Shown: piece by piece, positions 27,812 to 41,081 of the stretch | Numbering within the stretch: the first letter of the stretch is position 1 | Layout: each line of letters begins with the position of its first letter | Source of the DNA: Chamaelirium japonicum | Taxonomy: Eukaryota; Streptophyta; Magnoliopsida; Liliales; Melanthiaceae | Length of the DNA: 64,000 bases | Assembly (NCBI GenBank): GCA_947650365.1 | Contig: CANTAL010000126.1 | Coordinates: 62,001-126,000, forward strand | Reading direction: 5' to 3' | The notes under the pieces: generated by a model | What the model saw: only the letters and a program-made list of their open reading frames with translations | What the model was told of the DNA's origin: nothing | The model's database searches: none | Program-made: the position numbers and the translations under genes

Positions 27812-28375
27812 GGATCGTACGAATGAATTAGAATGGATACATTCGTGCGAATGAATTAGAATTGATTGTACGAATGAATTAGAATGGATCGTGCAAATGA
27901 ATTAGAATGGATCGTACGAATGAACTAGAATGGATACATTCATGCGAATGAATTAGAATGGATCGTACGAATGAATTAGAATGGATCTTAGGAATGAATT
28001 AGAATGGATCGTACGAATGAATTAGAATGGATCGTACGAAGGAATTAGAATGGATACATTCGTGCGAATGAATTAGAATGGATCGGACGAATGAATTAGA
28101 ATGGATCATACGAATGAATTAGAATGGATCAAATGAATGAATTAGAATGGTTACATTCATGCGAATGAATTAGAATGGATCGTACGAATGGATTAGAATG
28201 GATCGTACGAATGGATTAGAATGGATACATTCGAGCGAATGAATTAGAATGGATCATACGAATGAATTAGAATGGATCGTACGAATGGATTAGAATGGAT
28301 CCTACGAATGGATTAGAATGGATACCTTTGTGCAGAATGGATCGTACGAATGAATTAGAATGGATACATTCATGC
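27812..28375 (-). repeat. Satellite block, - orientation, 564 bp
   Basis: The '-' part of 730-bp unit 1, between J6 and J5. It has a short monomer, CCTTTGTGCAGAATGG, near 28326. Confidence 0.95.
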
Positions 28376-28541
28376 ACGATCCTTTCTAATTCATTCGCAC
28401 GAATGTATCCATTCTAATTCATTCGTACGATCCATTTTAATTCATTAATATGATCCATTCTAATTCATTCATACGATCCATTCTAATTCATATGCACAAA
28501 GGTATCCATTCTAATTCATTCGTACGATCCATTCTAATTCA
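28376..28541 (+). repeat. Satellite block, + orientation, 166 bp
   Basis: The '+' part of 730-bp unit 1: seven monomers between J5 and J6. Confidence 0.95.
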
Positions 28542-29105
28542 GGATCGTACGAATGAATTAGAATGGATACATTCGTGCGAATGAATTAGAATTGATCGTA
28601 CGAATGAATTAGAATGGATCGTACGAATGAATTAGAATGGATCGTTCGAATGAACTAGAATGGATACATTCGAGCGAATGAATTAGAATGGATCGTACGA
28701 ATGAATTAGAATGGATCTTACGAATGAATTAGAATGGATTGTACGAATGAATTAGAATGGATCGTACGAATGAATTAGAATGGATACATTCGTGCAAATG
28801 AATTAGAATGGATCGGACGAATGAATTAGAATGGATCGTACGAATGAATTAGAATGGATCAAATGAATGAATTAGAATGGTTACATTCATGCGAATGAAT
28901 TAGAATGGATTGTACGAATGGATTAGAATGGATCGTACGAATGGATTAGAATGGATACATTCGAGCGAATGAATTAGAATGGATCATACGAATGAATTAT
29001 TATGGATCGTACGAATGGATTAGAATGGATCCTACGAATGGATTAGAATGGATACCTTTGTGCAGAATGGATCGTACGAATGAATTAGAATGGATACATT
29101 CGTGC
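28542..29105 (-). repeat. Satellite block, - orientation, 564 bp
   Basis: The '-' part of 730-bp unit 2, with the same CCTTTGTGCAGAATGG short monomer. Confidence 0.95.
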
Positions 29106-29271
29106 ACGATCCTTTCTAATTCATTCGCACGAATGTATCCATTCTAATTCATTCGTACGATCCATTCTAATTCATTAATATGATCCATTCTAATTCATTC
29201 ATACGATCCATTCTAATTCATTTGCACAAAGGTATCCATTCTAATTCATTCGTACGATCCATTCTAATTCA
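29106..29271 (+). repeat. Satellite block, + orientation, 166 bp
   Basis: The '+' part of 730-bp unit 2. Confidence 0.95.
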
Positions 29272-30861
29272 GGATCGTACGAATGAATTAGAATGGATAC
29301 AATCGTGCAAATGAATTAGAATTGATCGTACGAATGAATTAGAATGGATCGTGCGAATGAATTAGAATGGATCGTACGAATGAATTAGAATGGATCGTTC
29401 GAATGAACTAGAATGGATACATTCGTGCGAATGAATTAGAATGGATCGTACGAATGAATTAGAATGGATCGTACGAATGAATTAGAATGGATCTTACGAA
29501 TGAATTAGAATGGATCGTACGAATGAATTAGAATGGATCGTACGAATGAATTAGAATGGATACATTCGTGCGAATGAATTAGAATGGATCGGACGAATGA
29601 ATTAGAATGGATCGTACGAATGAATTAGAATGGATCAAATGAATGAATTAGAATGGTTACATTCATACGAATGGATTAGAATGGATACATTCGAGCGAAT
29701 GAATTAGAATGGATCGTACGAATGAATTAGAATGGATCGTATAAATGGATTAGAATGGATCCTACGAATGGATTAGAATGGATACCTTTGTGCATATGAA
29801 TTAGAATGGATCGAACGAATGAATTAGAATGGATCATATTAATGAATTAGAATGGATCGTACGAATGAATTAGAATGGATACATTCGTGCGAATGAATTA
29901 GAATGGATCGTGCGAATCAATTAGACTGGATCGTGCGAATGAATAAGAATAGATCATACGAATGAATTAGAATGGATCGTACGAATTAATTAGAATGGAT
30001 ACATTCGTGCGAATGAATTAGAATGGATTGTATGAATGAATTAGAATGGATCGTACGAATGAATTAGAATGGATCATACGAATTAATTAGAATGGATCAT
30101 ACGAATGAATTAGAATAGATCGTACGAATTAATTAGAATGGATCGTACGAATGAATTAGAATGGATACATTCGTGCGAATGAATTAGAATGGATTGTGCG
30201 AATGAATAAGAACAGATCGTGCTAATGAATTAGAATGGATCGTACGAATGAATTAGAATGGATCGTGCGAATGAATTAGAATGGATCGTACGAATGAATT
30301 AGAATGGATACATTTGTGCGAATGAATTAGAATGGATCATACGAATGAATTAGAATGGATCGTATGAATGAATTAGAATGGATCGTACGAATGAATTAGA
30401 ATGGATCGTGTGAATGAATTAGAATGGATCGTACGAATGAATTAGAATGGATCATACGAATGAACTAGAATGGATACATTCGTGCGAATGAATTAGAATG
30501 GATCGTACGAATGAATTAGAATGGATCGTACGAATGAATTAGAATGGATCTTACGAATGAATTAGAATGGATCGTACGAATGAATTAGAATGGATCGTAC
30601 GAATGAATTAGAATGGATCGTACGAATAAATTAGAATGGATACATTCATCCGAATGAATTAGAATGGATCATACGAATGAGTAAGAATGGATCGTACGAA
30701 TGAAATAGAATAGATTGTACGAATAAATAAGAATGGATCCTACGAATGAATTAGAATGGATCGTGTGAAAGAATTAGAATGGATTGTATGGATGAATTAG
30801 AATGGATCGTATGAATGAATTAGAATGGATCGTGCGAATGAATTCGAATGGATCGTACGAA
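29272..30861 (-). repeat. Satellite block, - orientation
   Basis: About 67 monomers between J6 and J1. Its right part is the beginning of the first 4.7-kb unit. Confidence 0.95.
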
Positions 30862-31245
30862 TTCACTCTAATTCATTCATACAATCCATTCTAATTCTTT
30901 CACACGATCTATTCTAATTCATTCGTAGGATCCATTCTAATTCATTCGTACAATCTATTCTATTTCATCCGTACGATCCATTCTTACTCATTCGTATGAT
31001 CCATTCTAATTCATTCGGACGAATGTATCCATTCTAATTTATTCGTACGATCCATTCTAATTCATTCGTACGATCCATTCTAATTCATTCGTACGATCCA
31101 TTCTAATTCATTCGTCCGATCCATTCTAATTCATTCGCACGAATGTATCCATTCTAATTCATTCGTACAGTCCTATCTAATTCATTCGCACAATCCATTC
31201 TATTATATTCGTACGATCCATTCTTACTCATTCGTATGATCCATT
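30862..31245 (+). repeat. Satellite block, + orientation, 384 bp
   Basis: About 16 monomers between J1 (variant TCACTC) and J2. It includes an unusual CGTACAGTCCTATC monomer near 31163. Confidence 0.95.
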
Positions 31246-32393
31246 ATGGATACATTCGTGCGAATGAATTAGAATGGATCATACGAATGAGTAAGAATGG
31301 ATCGTACGAATGAAATAGAATGGATTGTGCGAATGAATTAGAATGGATCGTACGAATGAATTAGAATGGATCGTGTGAAAGAATTACAATGGATTGTATG
31401 AATGAATTAGAATAGATCGTATGAATGAATTAGAATGGATCGTACGAATGAATTAGAATGGATCGTACGAATGAACTAAAATGGATACATTCGTGCGAAT
31501 GAATTAGAATGGATCGTACGAATGAATTTGAATGGATCGTACGAATGAATTAGAATGGATCTTACGAATGAATTAGAATGGATCGTACGAATGCACGATC
31601 CATGCAAATGAATTAGAATAGATCGTACGAATGAATTAGAATGGATACATTCGTGCGAATGAATTAGAATGGATCGTACGAATGAATTAGAATGGATCGT
31701 ATGAATGAATTAGAATGGATCATACGAATGAATTAGAATGGATCGTACGAATGAATTAGAATGGATCGTACGAATGAATTAGAATGATTACATTCGTGCG
31801 AATTAATTAGAATGGATACATTCGTGCGAAAGAATTTGAATAGATCGTATGAATGAATTAGAATGGATCCTATGAATGAATTAGAATGGATCGTGCGAAT
31901 GAATTAGAATGGATCGTATGAATGAATTATAATGGATCGTGCTAATGAATTAGAATTGATCGAACGAATGAATTAGAATGGATACATTCGTGCGAATGAA
32001 TTAGAATGGATCGGACGAATGAATTAGAATGGATCGTACGAATGAGTAAGAATGGATCGTACGAATGAAATAGAATAGATCGTACGAATGAATTAGAATG
32101 GATCGTACGAAGGAATTAGAATGGATCGTACGAATGAATTAGAATGGATATATTCGTGCAAATGAATTAGAATGGATCGTATGAATGTACTAGAATGGAT
32201 TGTATGAGTTAATTAGAATGGATCGTACGAATGAATTAGAATGGATCGTATGAATGAATTAGAATGGATACATTCGTGTGAATGAATTAGAATGGATCGT
32301 ATGAATGAATTAGAATAGATTTTGTGAATGAATTAGAACTGATCGTACGAATATATTAGAGTGGATACATTCGTGCGAATGAATTAGAATGGA
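31246..32393 (-). repeat. Satellite block, - orientation, 1148 bp
   Basis: About 48 monomers between J2 and J13, with the CACGATCCATG micro-inversion inside. Confidence 0.95.
31594..31604 (+). repeat. Micro-inversion CACGATCCATG
   Basis: Eleven '+' bases sit inside a '-' block, between GTACGAATG and CAAATGAATTAG. The same piece recurs exactly 4654 bp downstream. Confidence 0.85.
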
Positions 32394-32411
32394 TCCATTC
32401 TAATTCATTCG
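32376..32411. repeat. 36-bp perfect palindrome at J13
   Basis: Centred on GGATCC, with arms reaching CGAATG/CATTCG. It is a - to + switch inside the first 4.7-kb unit. Confidence 0.95.
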
Positions 32412-32565
32412 TACGATCCATTCTAATTCATTCGTCCGATCCATTCTAATTCATTCGCAGGAATGTATCCATTCTAATTAATTCGTACGGTCCATTCTAA
32501 TTCATTCGCATAATCCATTCTATTTTATTCGTACGATCCATTCTTACTCATTTGTATGATCCATT
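32394..32565 (+). repeat. Satellite block, + orientation, 172 bp
   Basis: Seven monomers between J13 and J2. Confidence 0.95.
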
Positions 32566-33065
32566 ATGGATACATTCGTGCGAATGAATTAGAATGGATC
32601 ATACGAATGAGTAAGAATGGATCGTACGAATGAAATAGAATGCATTGTGCGAATGAATTAGAATGGATCGTACGAATGAATTAGAATGGATCGTGTGAAA
32701 GAATTAGAATGGATTGTATGAATGAATCAGAATAGATCGTATGAATGAATTAGAATGGGTCGTACGAATGAATTAGAATGGATCGTACGAATGAATTAGA
32801 ATGGATCGTACGAATGAATTAGAATGGATCTTACGAATGAATTAGAATGGATCGTACGAATGAATTAGAATGGATCGTACGAATAAATTAGAATGGATAC
32901 ATTCGTCCGAATGAATTAGAATGGATCATACGAATGAGTAAGAATGGATCGTATGAATGAAATAGAATAGATTGTACGAATGAATTAGAATGGATCCTAC
33001 GAATGAATTAGAATAGATCATGTGAAAGAATTAGAATGGATTGTATGAATGAATTAGAATGAATT
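32566..33065 (-). repeat. Satellite block, - orientation, 500 bp
   Basis: About 21 monomers between J2 and J3. Confidence 0.95.
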
Positions 33066-34026
33066 CGTACGATCCATTCGAATTCATTCGCACAATCCAT
33101 TCTAATTCATTCATACGATCCATTCTAATTCATTCATACAATCCATTCTAATTCTTTCACACGATCCATTCTAATTCATTCGTAGGATCCATTCTAATTC
33201 ATTCGTACAATCTATTCTATTTCATTCGTACGATCCATTCTTTCTCATTCGTATGATCCATTCTAATTCATTCGTACGATCTATTCTAATTCATTCGTAC
33301 AATCTATTCTATTTCATTCGTACGATCCATTCTTACTCATTCGTATGATCCATTCTAATTCATTCGGACGAACGTATCCATTCTAATTTATTCGTATGAT
33401 CCATTCTAATTCATTCGTACGATCCATTCTAATTCATACGCACGATCCATTCTAATTCATTCGTACGATCCATTCTAATTCATTCATATGATCCATTCTA
33501 ATTCATTCGTACGATCCATTCTTACTCATTCATATGATCCATTCTAATTCATTCGGACGAACGTATCCATTCTAATTTATTCGTATGATCCATTCTAATT
33601 CATTCGTACGATCCATTCTAATTCATTCGCACGATCCATTCTAATTCATTCGTACGATCCATTCTAATTCATTCATACGATCCATTCTAATTCATTCGTA
33701 TGATCCATTCTAATTCATTCATACAATCCATTCTAATTCATTTGTACGATCCATTCAAATTCACTCATACGATCCATTCTAATACATTCATACGATCCAT
33801 TCTAATTCATTTGCACGAATATATCCATTCTAATTCATTCGTATGATCCATTCTAATTCCTTCATACGATCCATTCTAATTCATTCGTACGATCTATTCT
33901 AATTCATTCGTACGATCCATTCTAATTCATTCGTACGATCCATTCTAATTCCTTCGTACGATCCATTCTAATTCATTCGTACGATCCATTCTAATTCATT
34001 CGTACAATCTAGTCTAATTCATTCGT
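33066..34026 (+). repeat. Satellite block, + orientation, 961 bp
   Basis: About 41 monomers between J3 and J4. The GGACGAACG variant occurs twice, 189 bp apart. Confidence 0.95.
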
Positions 34027-35515
34027 ACGAATGGATACATTCGTGTGAATGAATTAGAATGGATCGTACGAATTAGTAAGAATGGATCGTACGAATGAAA
34101 TAGAATGGATTGCACGAATGAATTAGAATGGATCATACGAATGAATTAGAATGGATCGTGTGAAAGAATTAGAATGGATTGTATGAATGAATTAGAATGG
34201 ATCGTACGAAGGAATTAGAATGGATCGTACGAATGAATTAGAATGGATCGTACGAATGAATTAGACTAGATCGTACGAATGAATTTGAATGGATCGGACG
34301 AATGAATTAGAATGGATCGTACGAATGAATTAGAATGGATCAAATGAATGAATTAGAATGGTTACATTCATACAAATGGATTAGAATGGATACATTCGAG
34401 CGAATGAATTAGAATGGATCGTACGAATGAATTAGAATGGATCGTATAAATGGATTAGAATGGATCCTACGAATGGATTAGAATGGATACCTTTGTGCAT
34501 ATGAATTAGAATGGATCGAACGAATGAATTAGAATGGATCATATTAATGAATTAGAATGGATCGTACGAATGAATTAGAATGGATACATTCGTGCGAATG
34601 AATTAGAATGGATCGTGCGAATCAATTAGACTGGATCGTGCGAATGAATAAGAATAGATCATACGAATGAATTAGAATGGATCGTACGAATTAATTAGAA
34701 TGGATACATTCGTGCGAATGAATTAGAATGGATTGTATGAATGAATTAGAATGGATCGTACGAATGAATTAGAATGGATCATACGAATTAATTAGAATGG
34801 ATCATACGAATGAATTAGAATAGATCGTACGAATTAATTAGAATGGATCGTACGAATGAATTAGAATGGATATATTCGTGCGAATGAATTAGAATGGATT
34901 GTGCGAATGAATAAGAACAGATCGTGCTAATGAATTAGAATGGATCGTACGAATGAATTAGAATGGATCGTGCGAATGAATTAGAATGGATCGTACGAAT
35001 GAATTAGAATGGATCGTATGAATGAATTAGAATGGATCGTACAAATGAATTAGAATGGATCGTGTGAATGAATTAGAATGGATCGTACGAATGAATTAGA
35101 ATGGATCATATGAATGAACTAGAATGGATACATTCGTGCGAATGAATTAGAATGGATCGTACGAATGAATTAGAATGGATCGTACGAATGAATTAGAATG
35201 GATCTTACGAATGAATTAGAATGGATCGTACGAATGAATTAGAATGGATCGTACGAATGAATTAGAATGGATCGTACGAATAAATTAGAATGGATACATT
35301 CATCCGAATGAATTAGAATGGATCATACGAATGAGTAAGAATGGATCGTACGAATGAAATAGAATAGATTGTACGAATAAATAAGAATGGATCCTACGAA
35401 TGAATTAGAATGGATCGTGTGAAAGAATTAGAATGGATTGTATGAATGAATTAGAATGGATCGTATGAATGAATTAGAGTGGATCGTGCGAATGAATTCG
35501 AATGGATCGTACGAA
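34027..35515 (-). repeat. Satellite block, - orientation
   Basis: About 63 monomers between J4 and J1. It contains the boundary between the two 4.7-kb units near 34275 with no irregular bases at the join. Confidence 0.95.
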
Positions 35516-35899
35516 TTCACTCTAATTCATTCATACAATCCGTTCTAATTCTTTCACACGATCTATTCTAATTCATTCGTAGGATCCATTCTAATTCATT
35601 CGTACAATCTATTCTATTTCATTCGTACGATCCATTCTTACTCATTCGTATGATCCATTCTAATTCATTCGGACGAATGTATCTATTCTAATTTATTCGT
35701 ACGATCCATTCTAATTCATTCGTACGATCCATTCTAATTCATTCGTACGATCCATTCTAATTCATTCGTCCGATCTATTCTAATTCATTCGCACGAATGT
35801 ATCCATTCTAATTCATTCGTACAGTCCTATCTAATTCATTCGCACAATCCATTCTATTTTATTCGTACGATCCATTCTTACTCATTCGTATGATCCATT
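35516..35899 (+). repeat. Satellite block, + orientation, 384 bp
   Basis: The copy of 30862-31245 in the second 4.7-kb unit. Confidence 0.95.
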
Positions 35900-37047
35900 A
35901 TGGATACATTCGTGCGAATGAATTAGAATGGATCATACGAATGAGTAAGAATGGATCGTACGAATGAAATAGAATGGATTGTGCGAATGAATTAGAATGG
36001 ATCGTACGAATGAATTAGAATGGATCGTGTGAAAGAATTAGAATGGATTGTATGAATGAATTAGAATAGATCGTATGAATGAATTAGAATGGATCGTACG
36101 AATGAACTAGAATGGATCGTACGAATGAACTAAAATGGATACATTCGTGCGAATGAATTAGAATGGATCGTACGAATGAATTTGAATGGATCGTACGAAT
36201 GAATTAGAATGGATCTTACGAATGAATTAGAATGGATCGTACGAATGCACGATCCATGCAAATGAATTAGAATAGATCGTACGAATGAATTAGAATGGAT
36301 ACATTCGTGCGAATGAATTAGAATGGATCGTACGAATGAATTAGAATGGATCGTATGAATGAATTAGAATGGATCATACGAATGAATTAGAATGGATCGT
36401 ACGAATGAATTAGAATGGATCGTACGAATGAATTAGAATGATTACATTCGTGCGAATTAATTAGAATGGATACATTCGTGCAAAAGAATTTGAATAGATC
36501 GTATGAATGGATTAGAATGGATCCTATGAATGAATTAGAATGGATCGTGCGAATGAATTAGAATGGATCGTATGAATGAATTATAATGGATCGTGCTAAT
36601 GAATTAGAATTGATCGAACGAATGAATTAGAATGGATACATTCGTGCGAATGAATTAGAATGGATCGGACGAATGAATTAGAATGGATCGTACGAATGAG
36701 TAAGAATGGATCGTACGAATGAAATAGAATAGATCGTACGAATGAATTAGAATGGATCGTACGAAGGAATTAGAATGGATCGTACGAATGAATTAGAATG
36801 GATATATTCGTGCAAATGAATTAGAATGGATCGTATGAATGTGTTAGAATGGATTGTATGAGTTAATTAGAATGGATCGTACGAATGAATTAGAATGGAT
36901 CGTATGAATGAATTAGAATGGATACATTCGTGTGAATGAATTAGAATGGATCGTATGAATGAATTAGAATAGATTTTGTGAATGAATTAGAACTGATCGT
37001 ACAAATATATTAGAGTGGATACATTCGTGCAAATGAATTAGAATGGA
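35900..37047 (-). repeat. Satellite block, - orientation, 1148 bp
   Basis: The copy of 31246-32393, including the micro-inversion. Confidence 0.95.
36248..36258 (+). repeat. Micro-inversion CACGATCCATG, second copy
   Basis: The counterpart of the 31594 micro-inversion in the second 4.7-kb unit. Confidence 0.85.
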
Positions 37048-37063
37048 TCCATTCTAATTCATT
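37032..37063. repeat. 32-bp perfect palindrome at J13
   Basis: The counterpart of the 32376 palindrome in the second 4.7-kb unit, shortened by a GCAAATG variant in the left arm. Confidence 0.95.
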
Positions 37064-37219
37064 CGTACGATCCATTCTAATTCATTCGTCCGATCCATCC
37101 TAATTCATTCTCAGGAATGTATCCATTCTAATTCATTCGTACGGTCCATTCTAATACATTCGCACAATCCATTCTATTTTATTCGTATGATCCATTCTTA
37201 CTCATTTGTATGATGCATT
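37048..37219 (+). repeat. Satellite block, + orientation, 172 bp
   Basis: The copy of 32394-32565. Its J2 reads GCATTATGG here. Confidence 0.95.
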
Positions 37220-37719
37220 ATGGATACATTTGTGCGAATGAATTAGAATGGATCATACGAATGAGTAAGAATGGATCGTACGAATGAAATAGAATGCATT
37301 GTCCGAATGAATTAGAATGGATCGTACGAATGAATTAGAATGGATCGTGTGAAAGAATTAGAATGGATTGTATGAATGAATCAGAATAGATCGTATGAAT
37401 GAATTAGAATGGGTCGTACGAATGAATTAGAATGGATCGTACAAATGAATTAGAATGGACCGTACGAATGAATTAGAATGGATCTTACGAATGAATTAGA
37501 ATGGATCGTACGAATGAATTAGAATGGATCGTACGAATAAATTAGAATGGATACATTCGTCCGAATGAATTAGAATGGATCATTCGAATGAGTAAGAATG
37601 GATCGTATGAATGAAATAGAATAGATTGTACGAATGAATTAGAATGGATCCTACGAATGAATTAGAATAGATCATGTGAAAGAATTAGAATGGATTGTAT
37701 GAATGAATTAGAATGAATT
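37220..37719 (-). repeat. Satellite block, - orientation, 500 bp
   Basis: The copy of 32566-33065. Confidence 0.95.
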
Positions 37720-38680
37720 CGTACGATCCATTCGAATTCATTCGCACGATCCATTCTAATTCATTCATACGATCCATTCTAATTCATTCATACAATCCAT
37801 TCTAATTCTTTCACACGATCCATTCTAATTCATTCGTAGGATCCATTCTAATTCATTCGTACAATCTATTCTATTTCATTCGTACGATCCATTCTTTCTC
37901 ATTCGTATGATCCATTCTAATTCATTCGTACGATCTATTCTAATTCATTCGTACAATCTATTCTATTTCATTCGTACGATCCATTCTTACTTATTCATAT
38001 GATCCATTCTAATTCATTCGGACGAACGTATCTATTCTAATTTATTCGTATGATCCATTCAAATTCATTTGTACGATCCATTCTAATTCATACGCACGAT
38101 CCATTCTAATTCATTCGTACGATCCATTCTAATTCATTCATATGATCCATTCTAATTCATTCGTACGATCCATTCTTACTCATTCATATGATCCATTCTA
38201 ATTCATTCGGACGAACGTATCCATTCTAATTTATTCGTATGATCCATTCTAATTCATTCGTACGATCCATTCTAATTCATTCGCACGATCCATTCTAATT
38301 CATTCGTACGATCCATTCTAATTCATTCATACGATCCATTCTAATTCATTCATACGATCCATTCTAATTCATTCATACAATCTATTCTAATTCATTTGTA
38401 CGATGCATTCAAATTCACTCATACGATCCATTCTAATACATTCATACGATCCATTCTAATTCATTTGCACGAATATATCCATTCTAATTCATTCGTATGA
38501 TCCATTCTAATTCCTTCGTACGATCCATTCTAATTCATTCGTACGATCTATTCTAATTCATTCGTACGATCCATTCTAATTCATTCGTACGATCCATTCT
38601 AATTCCTTCGTACGATCCATTCTAATTCATTCGTACGATCCATTCTAATTCATTCGTACAATCTATTCTAATTCATTTGT
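37720..38680 (+). repeat. Satellite block, + orientation, 961 bp
   Basis: The copy of 33066-34026, with the same paired GGACGAACG variants. Confidence 0.95.
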
Positions 38681-39372
38681 ACGAATGGATACATTCGTGT
38701 GAATGAATTAGAATGGATCGTACGAATGAGTAAGAATGGATCGTACGAATGAAATAGAATGGATTGCACGAATGAATTAGAATGGATCATACGAATGAAT
38801 TAGAATGGATCGTGTGAAAGAATTAGAATGGATTGTATGAATGAATTAAAATGGATCGTACGAAGGAATTAGAATGGATCGTACGAATGAATTAGAATGG
38901 ATTGTACGAATGAATTAGACTAGATCGTACGAATGAATTAGAATGGATCGTACGAATGAATTAGAATGGATCGTGTGAAAGAATTAGAATGGATCGTACG
39001 AATGAATTTGAATGGATTGTGCGAATGAATTAGAATGGATCGTACGAATGAATTAGAATGGATCGTGCTAATGAATTAGAATTGATCGAACGAATGAACT
39101 AGAATGGATACATTTGTGCGAATGAATTAGAATGGATCATACGAATGAATTAGTATGGATCTTACGAATGAATTAGAATAGATCGTACGAATGAATTAGA
39201 ATGGATCGTACGAATGAATTAGAATGGATACATTCGTGCGAATGAATTTGAATGGATCGGACGAATGAATTAGAATGGATCGTACGAATGAATTAGAATG
39301 GATCAAATGAATGAATTAGAATGGTTACATTCATGCAAATGAAATAGAATGGATCGTACGAATGGATTAGAA
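38681..39372 (-). repeat. Satellite block, - orientation
   Basis: About 29 monomers from J4 to a unique switch, GGATTAGAATTCCTACG, where the mosaic copy C begins. Confidence 0.95.
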
Positions 39373-39748
39373 TTCCTACGATTTATTCTAATTCATTCGC
39401 TCGAATGTATCCATTTTAATTCATTCGTACGATCCATTCTAATTCATTCGTACGATCTAATTCATTCGTATGATCCATTCTAATTCATTCGTACGATCGA
39501 TTCTAATTCATTCGCACTATCCATTCTAATTCATTCGTACGATCCATTCTAATTCATTCGTATGATCCATTCTAATTTATTCGTTCAAATATATCCATTC
39601 TAATTCATTCGTACGATCCATTCTAATTCATTCGCACGATCCATTCTAATTAATTCGCACGAATGTATCCATTCTAATTTATTTGCACGATCCATTCTAA
39701 TTCATTCCTATGATCTATTCTAATTCATTCGTACGATCCATTCTAATT
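39373..39748 (+). repeat. About 375-bp local duplication, copy 1
   Basis: Starts with TCCTACGATTTATTC and contains CGCTCGAATG, a truncated monomer before CGTATGATCC, and GTTCAAATATATCC. The same run occurs 1223 bp downstream and around 886 in copy A. Confidence 0.8.
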
Positions 39749-40595
39749 CATTCGCTCGAATGTATCCATTCTAATTCATTCGTACGATCCATTCTAATTC
39801 GTTTATATGATCCATTCTAATTCGTTCGTACGATCCATTCTAATTCGTTCGTATGATCCATTCTAATTCATTTGTATGATCCATTCTAATTCATTCGTAC
39901 GATCCATTCTAATTCATTCATACAATCCGTTCTAATTCATTCGCACGAATGTATCCATTCTAATCCATTCGTACGATCCATTCTAATCCATTCGTACGAT
40001 CCATTCTAATTCATTCGCATGAATGTAACCATTCTAATTCATTCATTTGATCTATTCTAATTCATTCGTACGATCCATTCTAATTCAGTCGTCCGATCCA
40101 TTCTAATTCATTCGCACGAATGTATCCATTCTAATTCATTCGTACGATCCATTCTAATTCATTCATACGATCCATTCTAATTCATTCGTAAGATCCATTC
40201 TAATTCATTCCCACGATCCATTCTAATTTATTCGTACGATCCATTCTAATTCATTCGTACGATCAATTCTAATTCATTCGCACGAATGTAACCTTTCTAA
40301 TTCATTCATACGATTCATTCTAATTCATTCGTATGAGCTATTCTAATTCATTCGTACGATCCATTCTAATTCATTCGTACAATCCATTTAGATTCATTCA
40401 CACAAATGTATCCATTCAAATTCATTCGTACGATCCAGTCTAATTTATTCGTACGATCCAGTCTAACTCATTCGCACGAATATATCCATTCTAATTCTTT
40501 CGTACGATGCATTCTAATTCATTCGTACGATCCATTCCAATTCATTCTCACAAATGTATCCATTCTAATTCATTCGTACGATCCATTCTAATTAA

Positions 40596-40971
40596 TTCCT
40601 ACGATCTATTCTAATTCATTCGCTCGAATGTATCCATTTTAATTCATTCGTACGATCCATTCTAATTCATTCGTACGATCTAATTCATTCGTATGATCCA
40701 TTCTAATTCATTCGTACGATCGATTCTAATTCATTCGCACTATCCATTCTAATTCATTCGTACGATCCATTCTAATTCATTCGTATGATCCATTCTAATT
40801 TATTCGTTCAAATATATCCATTCTAATTCATTTGTACGATCCATTCTAATTCATTCGCACGATCCATTCTAATTCATTCGCACGAATGTATCCATTCTAA
40901 TTCATTTGCATGATCCATTCTAATTCATTCCTATGATCTTTTCTAATTCATTCGTACGATCCATTCTAATT
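40596..40971 (+). repeat. About 375-bp local duplication, copy 2
   Basis: Partner of the preceding run at a constant 1223-bp offset. This copy continues in the copy-A order (double TCTAATTCATTC, then the inverted monomer), so it is the more complete of the two. Confidence 0.8.
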
Positions 40972-41058
40972 CATTCTAATTCATTCGTACGATCCATTCT
41001 ACGATCCATTCTAATTCATTCGTATATTCCATTCTAATTCATTAGCACGATCCATGCT

Positions 41059-41081
41059 AATGACTTAGAATGGATCGTACG
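41059..41081 (-). repeat. Single inverted monomer
   Basis: The copy C counterpart of the inverted monomer at 1325, with a GACTTAG variant. Confidence 0.93.

Larger units (their letters stand above)
27812..28541. repeat. 730-bp compound unit 1
   Basis: One '-' sub-block (564 bp) followed by one '+' sub-block (166 bp), delimited by J6 junctions at both ends and J5 inside. It is followed by an equal-length second unit. Confidence 0.9.
28542..29271. repeat. 730-bp compound unit 2
   Basis: The second tandem unit has sub-block lengths identical to the first (564 + 166 bp). A related but longer '-' block follows from 29272 and looks like the start of a third unit that was not closed. Confidence 0.9.
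29571..34275. repeat. 4.7-kb tandem duplication, unit 1
   Basis: Unit 1 is 4705 bp. Offsets to unit 2 are 4705 up to about 30300 and exactly 4654 from 30864 through 34262 at more than ten landmarks, including TCACTCTAATTC, CCATTATGG, GGACGAACG and TTAGACTAGATC. The 51-bp step equals one 28-bp plus one 23-bp monomer missing in unit 2. Confidence 0.93.
34276..38930. repeat. 4.7-kb tandem duplication, unit 2
   Basis: A direct neighbour of unit 1, about 4654 bp long. All of its sub-blocks from 35516 onward have the same lengths as in unit 1 (384, 1148, 172, 500 and 961 bp). The shared tract ends just after TTAGACTAGATCG near 38926. Confidence 0.93.
39373..41058 (+). repeat. Satellite block, + orientation
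   Basis: About 72 monomers. It holds the 1223-bp-offset local duplication and a 61-codon chance ORF at 40406-40591. Confidence 0.95.

Noticed and set aside
40406-40591. 61-codon ORF
   Set aside because: It reads repeat units with a 23-residue period (IHSYDPF, IHSNSFVR). It is open only because variants removed the TAA that normally falls in each frame every 69 bp. No protein family resemblance and no upstream signals.
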